DNA of 29,412 nt from CAZLRH01 sp964562015 (GCA_964562015.1 CAZLRH010000035.1:1-29412), one strand, 5' to 3'; positions 6,932-15,130 are shown, counted from the first letter of the stretch. The notes: generated from the sequence alone by a model not told the origin. Translations and numbers: made by a program.

Positions 6932-9900
6932 TTAAATGTCGGTCGGCTGCAACCACCGGAAAGAGACCACCCGGAACTTGCGGCCGAAAAGTTTATTGGT
7001 CGGGGTTAGACCATCAAAGGATACCGCCGGACTGTTGGATGGGTCAACATAATCCGGCAGGCGTTGGACGATGGCCTCGCACCAAATCCGGCTCAAGGGA
7101 AGGCCCGTGGTGGGGTCATCCGACTCACCATAAGCCCGGACGGTGAACGTGTCGCCGCGCGTGGTGATCACGGGCGCAATCGCCTGGAGGACATCAGCTT
7201 GCGTGAGCCAGCCGGGAATGCCGGTCAGCCGGTTACCCGGAGAATCAGCCAAGGTCGTGTACGAGGTGCCACTGATCTGGTTCGCGTAGAACTTGCTGTA
7301 ATTCGTTACGGAGATATTCGCCGTCCCCATGCTCTTCTGGCCCGTGAGTTGATTGAGGTTGGCAATGTCGATGGCACTTTGAAGGGCTCCTTTTAAACTC
7401 GCCTGATCCTGGGGGTTGGACGAATTACTGTCCAACTTACGATTCACGAATTGGGCCAGGGACATGAAGGGTCCGCGGGCGCGCACTTGTTTGACCATTT
7501 CGTTGGCCAGCAAAGAAATATCCGCATCGCTCAACCGCCGATAGCCCGCGTAAGACGACGGCTGATCCACTCCGTCATTTGAATTTGCGCTGGTGAAAGC
7601 ACTATTAACCGACGAGCCCGCAAAAGCCGGCGATTTCGCTATTCGCGGAAACGGCGCCCCGACTTGGGAATCCGTTGTATTCACCGGAATGCCCTTGAGA
7701 CTGGCGAACAACGCCTTCCAAGCGTCGAGTGAAGTCGAATTCACATTGAAAGCCCCGTCCACCGTGAGGTAACGGGCGGGTGCCAGCGCCGTGGGCATCA
7801 GCAGATTGGTGACGGGGTCCTTGACCGTGGCGGAGCTTTTCCCGATGCCCAACTGGTCGGCCGTCGGCGGCGTGACCCCGGCGCCATAAATCATGCGCTG
7901 GTTGCCCGGCTTCGGCGAGGCATTGCCGGAAAGACCGGCGGTGGTCTGCGGAATCGAGGAGAAATAGAAATGGTCAAAGAGGGCCGTGTTGACGAGGTAG
8001 CTGATGTCGTAAGATTTGATGGTGCTGGCCGTGACCGGCGGCACGGCATCCGTCGTCTGATTGCCCGACTTGTTGGGCAGATTGGAAACGCTTTCCGCCC
8101 GCTTGACGTAAGGCGAGAACCAGGAATTGCCGACCGCATTGCCGGGCTGATAGCTGACGGAGTTGTAAATATCGTCCGCCGTCACGTCCGCCGATTGCAA
8201 CTGGCCCAGGGAGATGATGGGCGAATCCGAAGGGGACAAGCGCGAGGGCAAATTGTAGAGGATGACGTTCTTCTGTCCGCCTTGGCCCGCCGTCGTGGGT
8301 CCAACAGCGTAGCCCCACAACCCCGAGCCCAGGTTTTTGGAAAAATCCAGGTTTTCCAGCGGCTGGTTGGCGGCGTCATCATCTGGGCCGCCGGAATCAA
8401 AATAACGCACATAAGGCGGCACCGTGGGCATGGCCCCAGGAATGGGAGCAGGCGTGGCAGGACCATTCACTCCAAAGACCGGAAAAGGGACATTGAGCGG
8501 CAAGGAGGGATGCAAGGCAAAATTTGTCGAGCGCAAATTATAATCCGCATAGGTGCGGTAATTGACAAAGTTGGCCAAATCGTAAATGTGGGTGTACTTG
8601 GCCTCCTCCGTGACGAAATTCGAGGCGTGCTGCGTCCAATCCGGCGCATCCGCCAGCGGCAAAAAGAACTTGTAGGACGCGATAAAGCGCGGCGAGGGTG
8701 TATGAAAAACCGAGGACAGGTTGAGCCCACTGAGGCTGTTACCACCGTTATTCGGCGTGGTCTCGAAGATGTTCTTGATAAAGCGAATGGGATTAATCGG
8801 CGGGGTGTAGGGTGCGCCGTCTTCCGAAGGCATCCCGGTCAGGTCGAGGTTGCTCAGCGATTGAATGACGTTGGTGCCCAAGTCGCTGCCCCCGGTGCGC
8901 AGTTCCAGGGTGCAAGACACGGACGGACTCATCCCGCTCGCCTGGCCACGAATGACGCCACTGTTTGTAGGCGTCGTCACATTGTAGGAAACAGGATACA
9001 AATCCGTGCCTGTATCCACGAGGTAAAACGTATTGATGTTAAAGCCCGGCACCAAGGACACGGGTTGAGTGCGATTGCCCAGTGTCCCGGACCAAGTCAC
9101 TGTCTGGACATTGGTGTTGGAGAAGGCCACTTTGAGGGGCAGCCCGCTGGTGACATCCGCCGGAATCGGCGCGCTGGTGCCGCCGAGGGAAAACACCTTG
9201 GCCTCGCCGGGCTGCAGGACAAAGTTCTGCGCGTCAATGTGAAACGCCACGTTGTCGAGCATCGAGCGATCACTGTCCGGCCCAAAGCCACCCGGCTGGG
9301 GCCGGTTGTTCTTGAGCACCGGAAAGTAATGTTGAAAGACATTGCCGCCGCCGTTGTTCGCCGCTGTCGTGGCGCCAATCCAATTTTCAATATTGATGTT
9401 ATCCTTGCGGGGAAAGGGAATGTCGTAACGCGTCAAACCACCAGGGCCGCGCGCGCCATCGCGCTGCCAGAGCGATTCGCCCCATTCCGATTTCGTGTCG
9501 GTGTTAATGCGATAGCTCAGGTCCAGACCCTTGGGCGCCGTGATGGGGAAATTATAGGGATTACCCAGGACGAAGGCGGCGTAAACCGCGAAGTACGCAT
9601 GGGCTTGCAAGGTGGCATTGGCACCCGAGCCCTGTACGCCCAAATTGGCTTCGAGAAAACCAAATTGCAAGCGCCCCTGAATCACCACCGGGCTGATGCC
9701 CATGGTGGTGCTATTGCCCGGGCGCACCGCCACGCCTTGCGCCGTCGAGGTGCCGCCCTGGGTGCTGGAATTGGCCAAATCATAATAAGACTTTATCGTA
9801 TCCCAATAAGGACCCTTGGAGGGGCTAACGTGTGGACCGGCAGGATCGGAGCTCGTCTTTGAATTCGTCAAATTTCCAATCGAGGTACCCGTGCCATCCG

Positions 9901-11161
9901 AAATGAGCAGCTTGCCCTTGAGGCCGTATTGGCTGTCGTTATAGACCGCCTGCTGCTCGAAAGCCGTGTTCAAGTCGTAGCGCAAGCCGCCGCGCAACGC
10001 ATCCGTCAACAATCCCGAAGAGGACGTGGTTAGATCGTGAAAATGCTGGCGAATCGGGTCGGTTTGCAAAGTATCGTTGATTTTGGGGCCCACATAATGG
10101 GCTTGCAGCAAGGTCGAGACGTTTTTCAGGTTAGGTTCATTGACCGGGTAGTTGCTCAAATTGCCCATGTTCTCGATGCCGAAGCGCTGCGGCGTCAACC
10201 GGTAGCGGGCTTCGGCGCCCTGGGAGGCATTGAATGAGGAGTCCATCGAAGTGAGCGTCACATCGACCTGGCTCTTGAATGGGTCCGCGAGATTGTATTT
10301 GGCTTTCACGCTTTCATCCCCGACCCAGAAGGCATAACTTCCCGAATTGGCGGTGGAAACTCCGCTGGTGGTAATTTGCGGCACCGTAATGTTTACCACC
10401 GGGGCGATGATGTAGTTGGCGATGGAGTTGTTGCCGGTGGTATTGGCGCCGACGAGCAGGGCCGCTCGCTGGCCATTGATGGTGATGTTGTACGAATAGG
10501 GGCTGACGTTGAGGTTGTTCAACTGTTGCACCGTTTGGGACGGCGTGAAGGTGGTGTTCTGCGCCGGCAACGTCTGGCTGCCCGTGCCCATTTGCCCATA
10601 CTGGCCAGCCTGAATGAGCGGCGTGTTTTCATTGCCGCTGACGAGCCAGTTCACCAGCACCGGCGTGGCGCTGGCCGTGCTGTTGTAAATGTTGAGCGGG
10701 TTGCCGCCGTTGAGGCCCAAAACCGCCGTCCAATATTTCGTGCCCACCTGCGGAGTAGTAACCAAGCCCGCCGAAGCCGTGATGGACGACGGCCGCGCGG
10801 AAAAGCCCTGTGGCAGGCCAGTCGTGGTGGTGTTGCCAAACTCGGCGGTGACCGTCACCCGCTGGTCGGCACCTGCATACTTCTGCAATTGCCCGATGGC
10901 GATGTCCACCGACAACAAGGCGTTTTGCTGCGCGATGGCCGTTTGGAGCTTGTTGTTGGTCTGGTCCACTGCCGTGCGGGAGAGCGTCGAAAGCGTGACG
11001 ACGAGCAACAGCAGCAACGCCATCAGCGTAATCGTGATGATCAACGCAAAACCCCGGCGGGACGACGGGGCAGACGAGGGCCGGCCAGCCCTGGGCGTGG
11101 CGGGAGTTTTTGGGGCCAAAACACGTGGAAGCGTAACCGGGCGGCGAAGGGCATTAATCAT
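6932..11161 (-). CDS. Verru_Chthon cassette protein A-like giant pilin-anchored protein
   Basis: The protein has 1409 residues. After a basic 36-residue leader it has RRGFALIITITLMALLL (35-51), a type IV pilin-like prepilin cleavage and transmembrane motif, followed by TAVDQTNNKLQTAIAQQNALLSVDIAIGQLQ. This matches the start of 'Verru_Chthon cassette protein A', a large family of Verrucomicrobia. The rest is Asn-, Ser- and Thr-rich, without cysteine-rich or enzymatic motifs, and is probably exported and assembled at the surface by a type II secretion or pilus-like machine. The usual partners B, C and D are not seen here; only the small secreted protein follows, 4 nt away. The opposite strand contains a 630-residue open frame that is a shadow. 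Confidence 0.82.
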   Translation of the reverse strand: MINALRRPVTLPRVLAPKTPATPRAGRPSSAPSSRRGFALIITITLMALLLLLVVTLSTLSRTAVDQTNNKLQTAIAQQNALLSVDIAIGQLQKYAGADQRVTVTAEFGNTTTTGLPQGFSARPSSITASAGLVTTPQVGTKYWTAVLGLNGGNPLNIYNSTASATPVLVNWLVSGNENTPLIQAGQYGQMGTGSQTLPAQNTTFTPSQTVQQLNNLNVSPYSYNITINGQRAALLVGANTTGNNSIANYIIAPVVNITVPQITTSGVSTANSGSYAFWVGDESVKAKYNLADPFKSQVDVTLTSMDSSFNASQGAEARYRLTPQRFGIENMGNLSNYPVNEPNLKNVSTLLQAHYVGPKINDTLQTDPIRQHFHDLTTSSSGLLTDALRGGLRYDLNTAFEQQAVYNDSQYGLKGKLLISDGTGTSIGNLTNSKTSSDPAGPHVSPSKGPYWDTIKSYYDLANSSTQGGTSTAQGVAVRPGNSTTMGISPVVIQGRLQFGFLEANLGVQGSGANATLQAHAYFAVYAAFVLGNPYNFPITAPKGLDLSYRINTDTKSEWGESLWQRDGARGPGGLTRYDIPFPRKDNINIENWIGATTAANNGGGNVFQHYFPVLKNNRPQPGGFGPDSDRSMLDNVAFHIDAQNFVLQPGEAKVFSLGGTSAPIPADVTSGLPLKVAFSNTNVQTVTWSGTLGNRTQPVSLVPGFNINTFYLVDTGTDLYPVSYNVTTPTNSGVIRGQASGMSPSVSCTLELRTGGSDLGTNVIQSLSNLDLTGMPSEDGAPYTPPINPIRFIKNIFETTPNNGGNSLSGLNLSSVFHTPSPRFIASYKFFLPLADAPDWTQHASNFVTEEAKYTHIYDLANFVNYRTYADYNLRSTNFALHPSLPLNVPFPVFGVNGPATPAPIPGAMPTVPPYVRYFDSGGPDDDAANQPLENLDFSKNLGSGLWGYAVGPTTAGQGGQKNVILYNLPSRLSPSDSPIISLGQLQSADVTADDIYNSVSYQPGNAVGNSWFSPYVKRAESVSNLPNKSGNQTTDAVPPVTASTIKSYDISYLVNTALFDHFYFSSIPQTTAGLSGNASPKPGNQRMIYGAGVTPPTADQLGIGKSSATVKDPVTNLLMPTALAPARYLTVDGAFNVNSTSLDAWKALFASLKGIPVNTTDSQVGAPFPRIAKSPAFAGSSVNSAFTSANSNDGVDQPSSYAGYRRLSDADISLLANEMVKQVRARGPFMSLAQFVNRKLDSNSSNPQDQASLKGALQSAIDIANLNQLTGQKSMGTANISVTNYSKFYANQISGTSYTTLADSPGNRLTGIPGWLTQADVLQAIAPVITTRGDTFTVRAYGESDDPTTGLPLSRIWCEAIVQRLPDYVDPSNSPAVSFDGLTPTNKLFGRKFRVVSFRWLQPTDI

Positions 11162-11407
11162 GGCAAAATCTGCAAAATCAGGGGTTCAAGGAAACGTCGC
11201 ACGCCTACCCTATCACTTCAACACCTATTTTCACCCTCCCTCAGCCGGGAAAATGACCGCACCTGAGACCGCCGTCAAGGGCCCTGGCCTGGCGCGTCAC
11301 GGATACCCAGCCTTTCGGGTCTACAAAATGAACGAAATAACGCTGTTTTCATTAACTTTATCCCCAAAAATCGTGCCTTTCGCCGGCTTTTCTGTTTACT
11401 CCGGCTT

Positions 11408-12145
11408 ATGGAGCTCGACGCCAAGACTTACTACAGCCTGCCGGAGGTCGTGGACGAGTATGCCCGCGCGACCAACGGCATCGGTTTGTGGCGTTCCGAG
11501 GAAAAGGTTTTTACCCGCCTGTTCAAGCCCGACGAGGTCCTGCTCGAGGTCGGCTGCGGCGCCGGGCGCATCGTCTTCGGCCTGTGGGAGCTGGGTTACC
11601 ATCGCCTGCTGGGGGTGGACATCGCCCGCGCGATGATTGAGGAGGCCCGCCGCATCAACACCGTCCTCGAATACGGCGTCAGCTTTCGGTCCGCCGATGT
11701 CGCGCGCCTGCCTTTTGGCGATGGGGAATTCGACGGGGCGATTTTTGGCTTCAACGGCCTGATGACCATTCCCCATCGCGAAAAACGCCGGGAGGCCCTG
11801 CGCGAAATCCGGCGCGTCGTCCGTCCGGGCGCCTGGTTTGCCTTCACCACCCACGACCGCGCCCGCGAAAAATACCGCGACTACTGGGCCGACCAGGAAA
11901 AGCTTTGGGCGGGCGGCCCGCCCTCGCCCGGCCTCGTCGAATTGGGCGACCGCTGGGTGATTCTCCCCCACGGCAACCAATTCATCCACGTCCCCACGCG
12001 CGACGAAGTGCGCGAGGACCTGGCCGCCACCGGCTGGCGGCTCGAGGTGGACGCCGACCGCGCCCTGCTCGCGCTCGAAGACGAACACGTGACCGCCTTC
12101 AGCGACGAGTGCGTTTTCTGGATCGCGCAGAAACCGGCAACCTGA
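11408..12145 (+). CDS. class I SAM-dependent methyltransferase
   Basis: This 245-residue protein has a Rossmann-type methyltransferase fold: motif I LLEVGCGAGRIVFGL (about 45-59), the acidic end of strand 2 LLGVDIARAMIEEAR (about 71-85), and motif III/IV FRSADVARLPFGDGEFDGAIFGFNG. These are the SAM-binding loops of the Methyltransf_11/25 families. The substrate cannot be told; such proteins act on small molecules, lipids or proteins. It is a single gene, convergent with dapF, and its stop is directly followed by a strong inverted repeat (12146-12213) that may end transcription from both sides. No Shine-Dalgarno sequence is evident before the ATG. Confidence 0.85.
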   Translation: MELDAKTYYSLPEVVDEYARATNGIGLWRSEEKVFTRLFKPDEVLLEVGCGAGRIVFGLWELGYHRLLGVDIARAMIEEARRINTVLEYGVSFRSADVARLPFGDGEFDGAIFGFNGLMTIPHREKRREALREIRRVVRPGAWFAFTTHDRAREKYRDYWADQEKLWAGGPPSPGLVELGDRWVILPHGNQFIHVPTRDEVREDLAATGWRLEVDADRALLALEDEHVTAFSDECVFWIAQKPAT

Positions 12146-12213
12146 AACCGCAGATTTCGCAGATAGACGCAGATGTAATTTTTTATCTGCGCGCATCTGC
12201 GAAATCTGCGGTT
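12146..12213. repeat. inverted repeat with 10-nt periodic arms (CGCAGATN units)
   Basis: The left arm 12146-12174 and right arm 12185-12213 are complementary at 26 of 29 positions, with a 10-nt AT-rich loop. The arms are made of about 10-nt units (CGCAGATTT, CGCAGATAGA, CGCAGAT). It sits between the convergent methyltransferase and dapF genes, starting at the methyltransferase stop. A bidirectional terminator role is possible. It belongs with the elements at 20374, 22362 and 26127. Confidence 0.85.
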
Positions 12214-12226
12214 CTCCTTGTCTGTT

Positions 12227-13063
12227 TTATTTTAGCGCCTCGTCGTCTAATTTGCACTCCCCCACCCGTGTAGCGGGGCCGGTCATGGTGATATCGAAAG
12301 CGTCGGTCACGCGCAGGCGCAGCTTGCCGCCGGGCATGTGCACGGTGATGCGTTCGTCACATGCGCCCATCTTGCGCGCGACCGCCGCCGCCGCGCTGCT
12401 CGAACTGCCCGACGCCAGCGTGTAGCCCGCGCCGCGCTCCCAGATTTCGAGCTGAATGTTGTTACGATTCAAAATCTTCAAAAGCTGCACGTTGGTGCGG
12501 TTGGGGAAAAGCGCGTGTGTTTCCAGTTGCGGGCCCAGCCGGCGGGCCAGTTCGGGCGAAATCTCCGCCAGCGGCAACACGCAATGCGGATTGCCCACTG
12601 TCGCGGCGAAAAAGCGGTAACCTTTTCCCTCCAACTCGATCTTCTGCTCGACCATTTCGCGCGGCGGGCCGGCCACCGGGATATCGGCGCTCCAGAAGCT
12701 CACGCGCCCCATCTCGACCGTAATTTCGCGCCCGCCCTTCGTGACCGCGCAAGTGACGACGCCGCCCTTGGTATGGATGGTAAACGGCTTTTCGCGCACG
12801 CGTTTGCGGTCCCACAGGTACCGCGCAAAAATGCGCAGCCCGTTGCCGCTTTTCTCGGCCTCGCTGCCGTCCGGATTGAAAATGCGCAGGCCGAAATCCG
12901 CTCCCTTGGCCTTCAGCGGCCCGTATAAAATGCCGTCCGAACCCAGCCCGAAATTGCGGTGGCAGATGCGGACGATTTTGGCGGTCGTCGGCGGGCGCGG
13001 ACAATCGGCCGGGTCGAGCACCAGGTAGTCATTGCCCAAGGCGTGGTATTTGAAGAAACGCAT
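12227..13063 (-). CDS. dapF: diaminopimelate epimerase-like protein, both catalytic Cys replaced by Ser
   Basis: This 278-residue protein has the normal DapF length and family landmarks: FFKYHALGNDYLVLD at the start, HRNFGLGSDGILYG, NPDGSEAEKSGNGLR, TVGNPHCV and TLASGSSSSAAAAVA. In studied epimerases two cysteines (about residues 73 and 217) move the proton between L,L- and meso-diaminopimelate in lysine and peptidoglycan synthesis. Here these positions are S72 and S218, read clearly as AGC and TCG codons. The rest of the substrate-binding frame is intact, so this is either a divergent active clade or an enzyme with another use. The gene is convergent with the methyltransferase and lies upstream of a 24-bp-arm palindrome. 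DapF function is therefore likely in ancestry but uncertain in activity. Confidence 0.82.
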   Translation of the reverse strand: MRFFKYHALGNDYLVLDPADCPRPPTTAKIVRICHRNFGLGSDGILYGPLKAKGADFGLRIFNPDGSEAEKSGNGLRIFARYLWDRKRVREKPFTIHTKGGVVTCAVTKGGREITVEMGRVSFWSADIPVAGPPREMVEQKIELEGKGYRFFAATVGNPHCVLPLAEISPELARRLGPQLETHALFPNRTNVQLLKILNRNNIQLEIWERGAGYTLASGSSSSAAAAVARKMGACDERITVHMPGGKLRLRVTDAFDITMTGPATRVGECKLDDEALK

Positions 13064-13099
13064 AAAAAGCAGGAAACAAAGTGAGCCCAGCCCGCGCGC

Positions 13100-13181
13100 C
13101 AGTGCAAGTTGAATCCTCGGCGAAGTGGGTACTGTTGATCATCCGTCATTTCATGGCTGCGCATCAGTGCAAGTTGAATCC
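13100..13181. repeat. direct repeat pair CAGTGCAAGTTGAATCC
   Basis: The 17-mer occurs at 13100-13116 and again, identical, at 13165-13181, with 48 bp between. Both lie in the gap between dapF and the palindrome at 13202. The purpose is unknown; it may be a small duplication or a repeated binding site upstream of dapF. Confidence 0.75.
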
Positions 13182-13201
13182 CACGCCCAACGGGCCTGGG
13201 C

Positions 13202-13279
13202 CCTCGCAGCGCGGAGCTTTAGCCCGCGCGCAGTTTCCACAATGACGCGGAGCGTGGGCTAAAGCTCCGCGCTGCGAGG
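13202..13279. repeat. REP-like palindrome with perfect 24-bp arms
   Basis: Arms 13202-13225 and 13256-13279 are perfectly complementary over 24 bp, with a 30-nt spacer. The core GCGCGGAGCTTNAGCCCGCGC is shared with the palindrome at 17312-17377, so it belongs to a dispersed family. It lies between the divergent dapF and tRNA-Leu genes. With the 17-mer pair it fills much of the 329-bp gap 13064-13392, in which no gene is seen. Confidence 0.88.
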
Positions 13280-13392
13280 ATCAGCTGACAGGCCGGCCAC
13301 GCTCGCAGGGCAAGCTTGACACTTCGGCCTGGGTTGGGCTATTTCGTCGCCCTTGGTTCGACGTGCAATCCGGCTTGCCGGAAGGCCCGAAC

Positions 13393-13477
13393 GCTCGGGT
13401 GGTGGAATTGGTAGACACGTACGCCTCAGGAGCGTATGCCGTAAGGTATAAGGGTTCGAGTCCCTTCCCGAGCACCA
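13393..13477 (+). tRNA. tRNA-Leu (anticodon CAG)
   Basis: This is a full class II tRNA with encoded CCA. The acceptor strands are GCTCGGG (13393-13399) and CCCGAGC, followed by ACCA. The D-loop region is GGTGGAATTGGTAGACAC. The anticodon stem TACGC/GCGTA encloses the loop CTCAGGA, giving anticodon CAG. There is a variable arm GCCGTAAGGTAT, and the T-arm is AGGG-TTCGAGT-CCCT. It reads CUG leucine codons. Its last bases (from 13462) with the five downstream bases to 13482 recur at 15018-15038. Confidence 0.97.
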
Positions 13478-13602
13478 TTCTTGTCTTGGATGTCCCGAGT
13501 TTGAATTTTCAATCAAGGCAGATTGTCGGGTTGAGGCCTCTTTCCGAAAGGGAGCAATCAATGCACGCCGGCCGTCGGTTTGCGTGGTTTAAATGCCTGG
13601 TG

Positions 13603-14835
13603 CTATTTCACCGTCAGTGTCACAGCGACGCTCGTCACTTTGCCAGCCGGGTTGGCCACGATCACGCGGTATTTGCCGGCGTTGGCAGAAGTTACATGAG
13701 TAAGGGTGAGTTTGGCGCTCGTGGCTCCGGCAATATTTCCCTTGTTGGCGAGGTTTGCGTTATTTCTCTGCCATTGGTAGGTGAGCGGTGCGGTGCCTGT
13801 GGCTTTCACCGTGAAATTCGCCGTGCCTCCCTTTTTGACGGTGAGCGCTTTGGGTTGCGTGGTGATTTTGACTTTGGAAGCGGTCGCCGAAGTCGAAAGA
13901 ATTGTGCCATGAACACCGACTGCCACCAAGAGGTGTCCGTTCCCGGCAATATCCTCGAGAGCGTTTGTGGTGCCTGACCTATGCGCCGTCCAGGCGCTTC
14001 CATTGGGCGAGGTTAAGATCGTGCCATGGTCGCCTACGGCCACAAACTGGCTGCCGCTCCAAGTGACGCTCCAAAGCAGCTTGGTCGTGCCGGAGGTGCG
14101 AGCGGTCCAGGCTACTGCATCAGGAGAGGTCAAAATAATGCCGGTGGTGGCAAAGTCCCAACCCACGGCCACAAACTGTGTGCCATTCCAATGAATGCCC
14201 TCAAGCAAGTCCGTCGTACCTGAATTGCGGGGAGTCCAAGTCACGCCGTCGGGCGAAGTCAGGATCGCGCCTGAGCTTCCCACCGCGGCAAACTGGGTGC
14301 CATTCCAAGCGAGATCCCAAAGGGTATTGATTGTGCCCGAGTCGTGCGGAGTCCACGTCACCCCGTCCGGCGAGGTCAGGATGGGAATGTTGCCAGTGAT
14401 AATAAAGTCCCCGCTGACGAGGGCCACGAAAACGGTGCCATTCCAGGTGACCGCAGAAAAACCGCCATAGGTTGCACCCGGGGATTGGATCGTCCAGGTG
14501 ACGCCGTTCGGCGAAGTCACAATGACGCTAGGAGTGTTTCCATCTGTTGATCCCACGGCGACAAACTTTGTGCCGCTCCAAGCAATGGAGACCAGATCGT
14601 AGGTCGTGCCGGAGGTGCGTTTTGTCCATTTCACGCCGTCTGGCGAAGTAAGGATGGTTCCGTCTACACCGATGGTCACAAACTCGGTGCCATTCCAAGC
14701 GATGGCGGTGAGGGTGTTGGTGGTGCCGGATGTGTGCGCGGTCCAGGCATCCGAGCTTGCGGCATAACTCCAAAAGGGAATCAAACAGAGGATGACCACG
14801 AAAAACCAAGGCTTCGGGTGGCAGGAAACTTTCAC
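13603..14835 (-). CDS. secreted seven-repeat (propeller-like) protein with C-terminal Ig-like domain
   Basis: This 410-residue protein has a signal peptide (about residues 1-25, ending SYAAS). Seven imperfect repeats of 38-47 residues follow. Each starts with WT...SGTT, then has a hydrophobic strand with WNGTQFVAVG and ends GTILTSPDGVT. The length and count suggest a seven-bladed beta-propeller of the BNR/sialidase-repeat kind, though the Asp-box is not canonical. Residues about 325-410 form an Ig-like domain (TYQWQRNNANL, NAGKYRVIVANPAGK). No catalytic residues are identified. It is probably an extracellular binding or adhesion protein. It is the only gene between the two copies of the tRNA-Leu 3' end, which makes recent transfer possible. 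Confidence 0.82.
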   Translation of the reverse strand: MKVSCHPKPWFFVVILCLIPFWSYAASSDAWTAHTSGTTNTLTAIAWNGTEFVTIGVDGTILTSPDGVKWTKRTSGTTYDLVSIAWSGTKFVAVGSTDGNTPSVIVTSPNGVTWTIQSPGATYGGFSAVTWNGTVFVALVSGDFIITGNIPILTSPDGVTWTPHDSGTINTLWDLAWNGTQFAAVGSSGAILTSPDGVTWTPRNSGTTDLLEGIHWNGTQFVAVGWDFATTGIILTSPDAVAWTARTSGTTKLLWSVTWSGSQFVAVGDHGTILTSPNGSAWTAHRSGTTNALEDIAGNGHLLVAVGVHGTILSTSATASKVKITTQPKALTVKKGGTANFTVKATGTAPLTYQWQRNNANLANKGNIAGATSAKLTLTHVTSANAGKYRVIVANPAGKVTSVAVTLTVK

Positions 14836-15017
14836 GGGGGTGGGAGGAAGCGTTCACCACCATAGGAAGCTTTCAATGCGAATGTCAAAATGATTCCAAC
14901 TGATTTGGAGTGTAAATCCGAAGGAGCGGCAGGTGAGGCGACGGCCAATATTTTTTCTTGTACCGGCGAGGATCCTATTCGAAGAAGAGCGTAGCGGCTA
15001 GCTACGAGAGTTTAAGC

Positions 15018-15038
15018 CCCTTCCCGAGCACCATTCTT
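15018..15038 (+). repeat. second copy of the tRNA-Leu 3' end (candidate att site)
   Basis: The 21 bases are identical to 13462-13482 and include CCCGAGC, ACCA and the ATTCTT that follows the tRNA. The preceding bases keep only part of the T-arm (GTTT..AAGC in place of GGTTCGAGT), so no complete tRNA is formed. It lies in the gap 14836-15130, where I see no gene. Confidence 0.85.
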
Positions 15039-15072
15039 CGCACGCCCGGCGAGTGATGAATTCAACCGTACC

Positions 15073-15098
15073 CGCTGCCGGCATTTCTGCCGGCAGCG
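15073..15098. terminator. perfect 11-bp hairpin downstream of the GH8 gene
   Basis: CGCTGCCGGCA (15073-15083), loop TTTC, TGCCGGCAGCG (15088-15098). It lies 33 bp after the stop of the minus-strand GH8 gene. No T-run follows on the minus strand, so it may be a 3' stabilising hairpin or weak terminator rather than a canonical one. Confidence 0.5.
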
Positions 15099-15130
15099 AG
15101 TTGAGGCCGAGGTCATCTTTCACCGCGGGT

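Larger units (their letters stand above)
13462..15038. mobile_element. segment bracketed by a 21-bp duplication of the tRNA-Leu 3' end
   Basis: Bases 13462-13482 (end of the T-arm, acceptor strand, CCA and ATTCTT) are identical to 15018-15038. Upstream of the second copy weaker similarity extends into the T-arm, so it looks like a tRNA 3' remnant. The segment between is about 1.5 kb and holds only one gene, for a secreted repeat protein (13603-14835). No integrase is inside. This fits attL/attR left by an integrative element reduced to a passenger gene, or an element moved by an integrase elsewhere, but a local duplication is possible. Confidence 0.45.

Noticed and set aside
7970..9862. 630-codon plus-strand open frame opposite the Verru_Chthon A-like gene
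   Set aside because: It lies wholly antisense to a gene with clear family motifs, has a low-complexity Arg/Gly/Val-rich translation, and comes from the GC-rich third positions of the real gene.
13100..13181. Possible CRISPR from repeated 17-mers
   Set aside because: Only two copies, short, with no further spacers and no cas genes.
13603..14700. Tandem DNA repeats in the secreted repeat gene as a mobile or CRISPR-like array
   Set aside because: The roughly 120-bp periodicity is explained by the repeated protein units in frame, with codon-level divergence.
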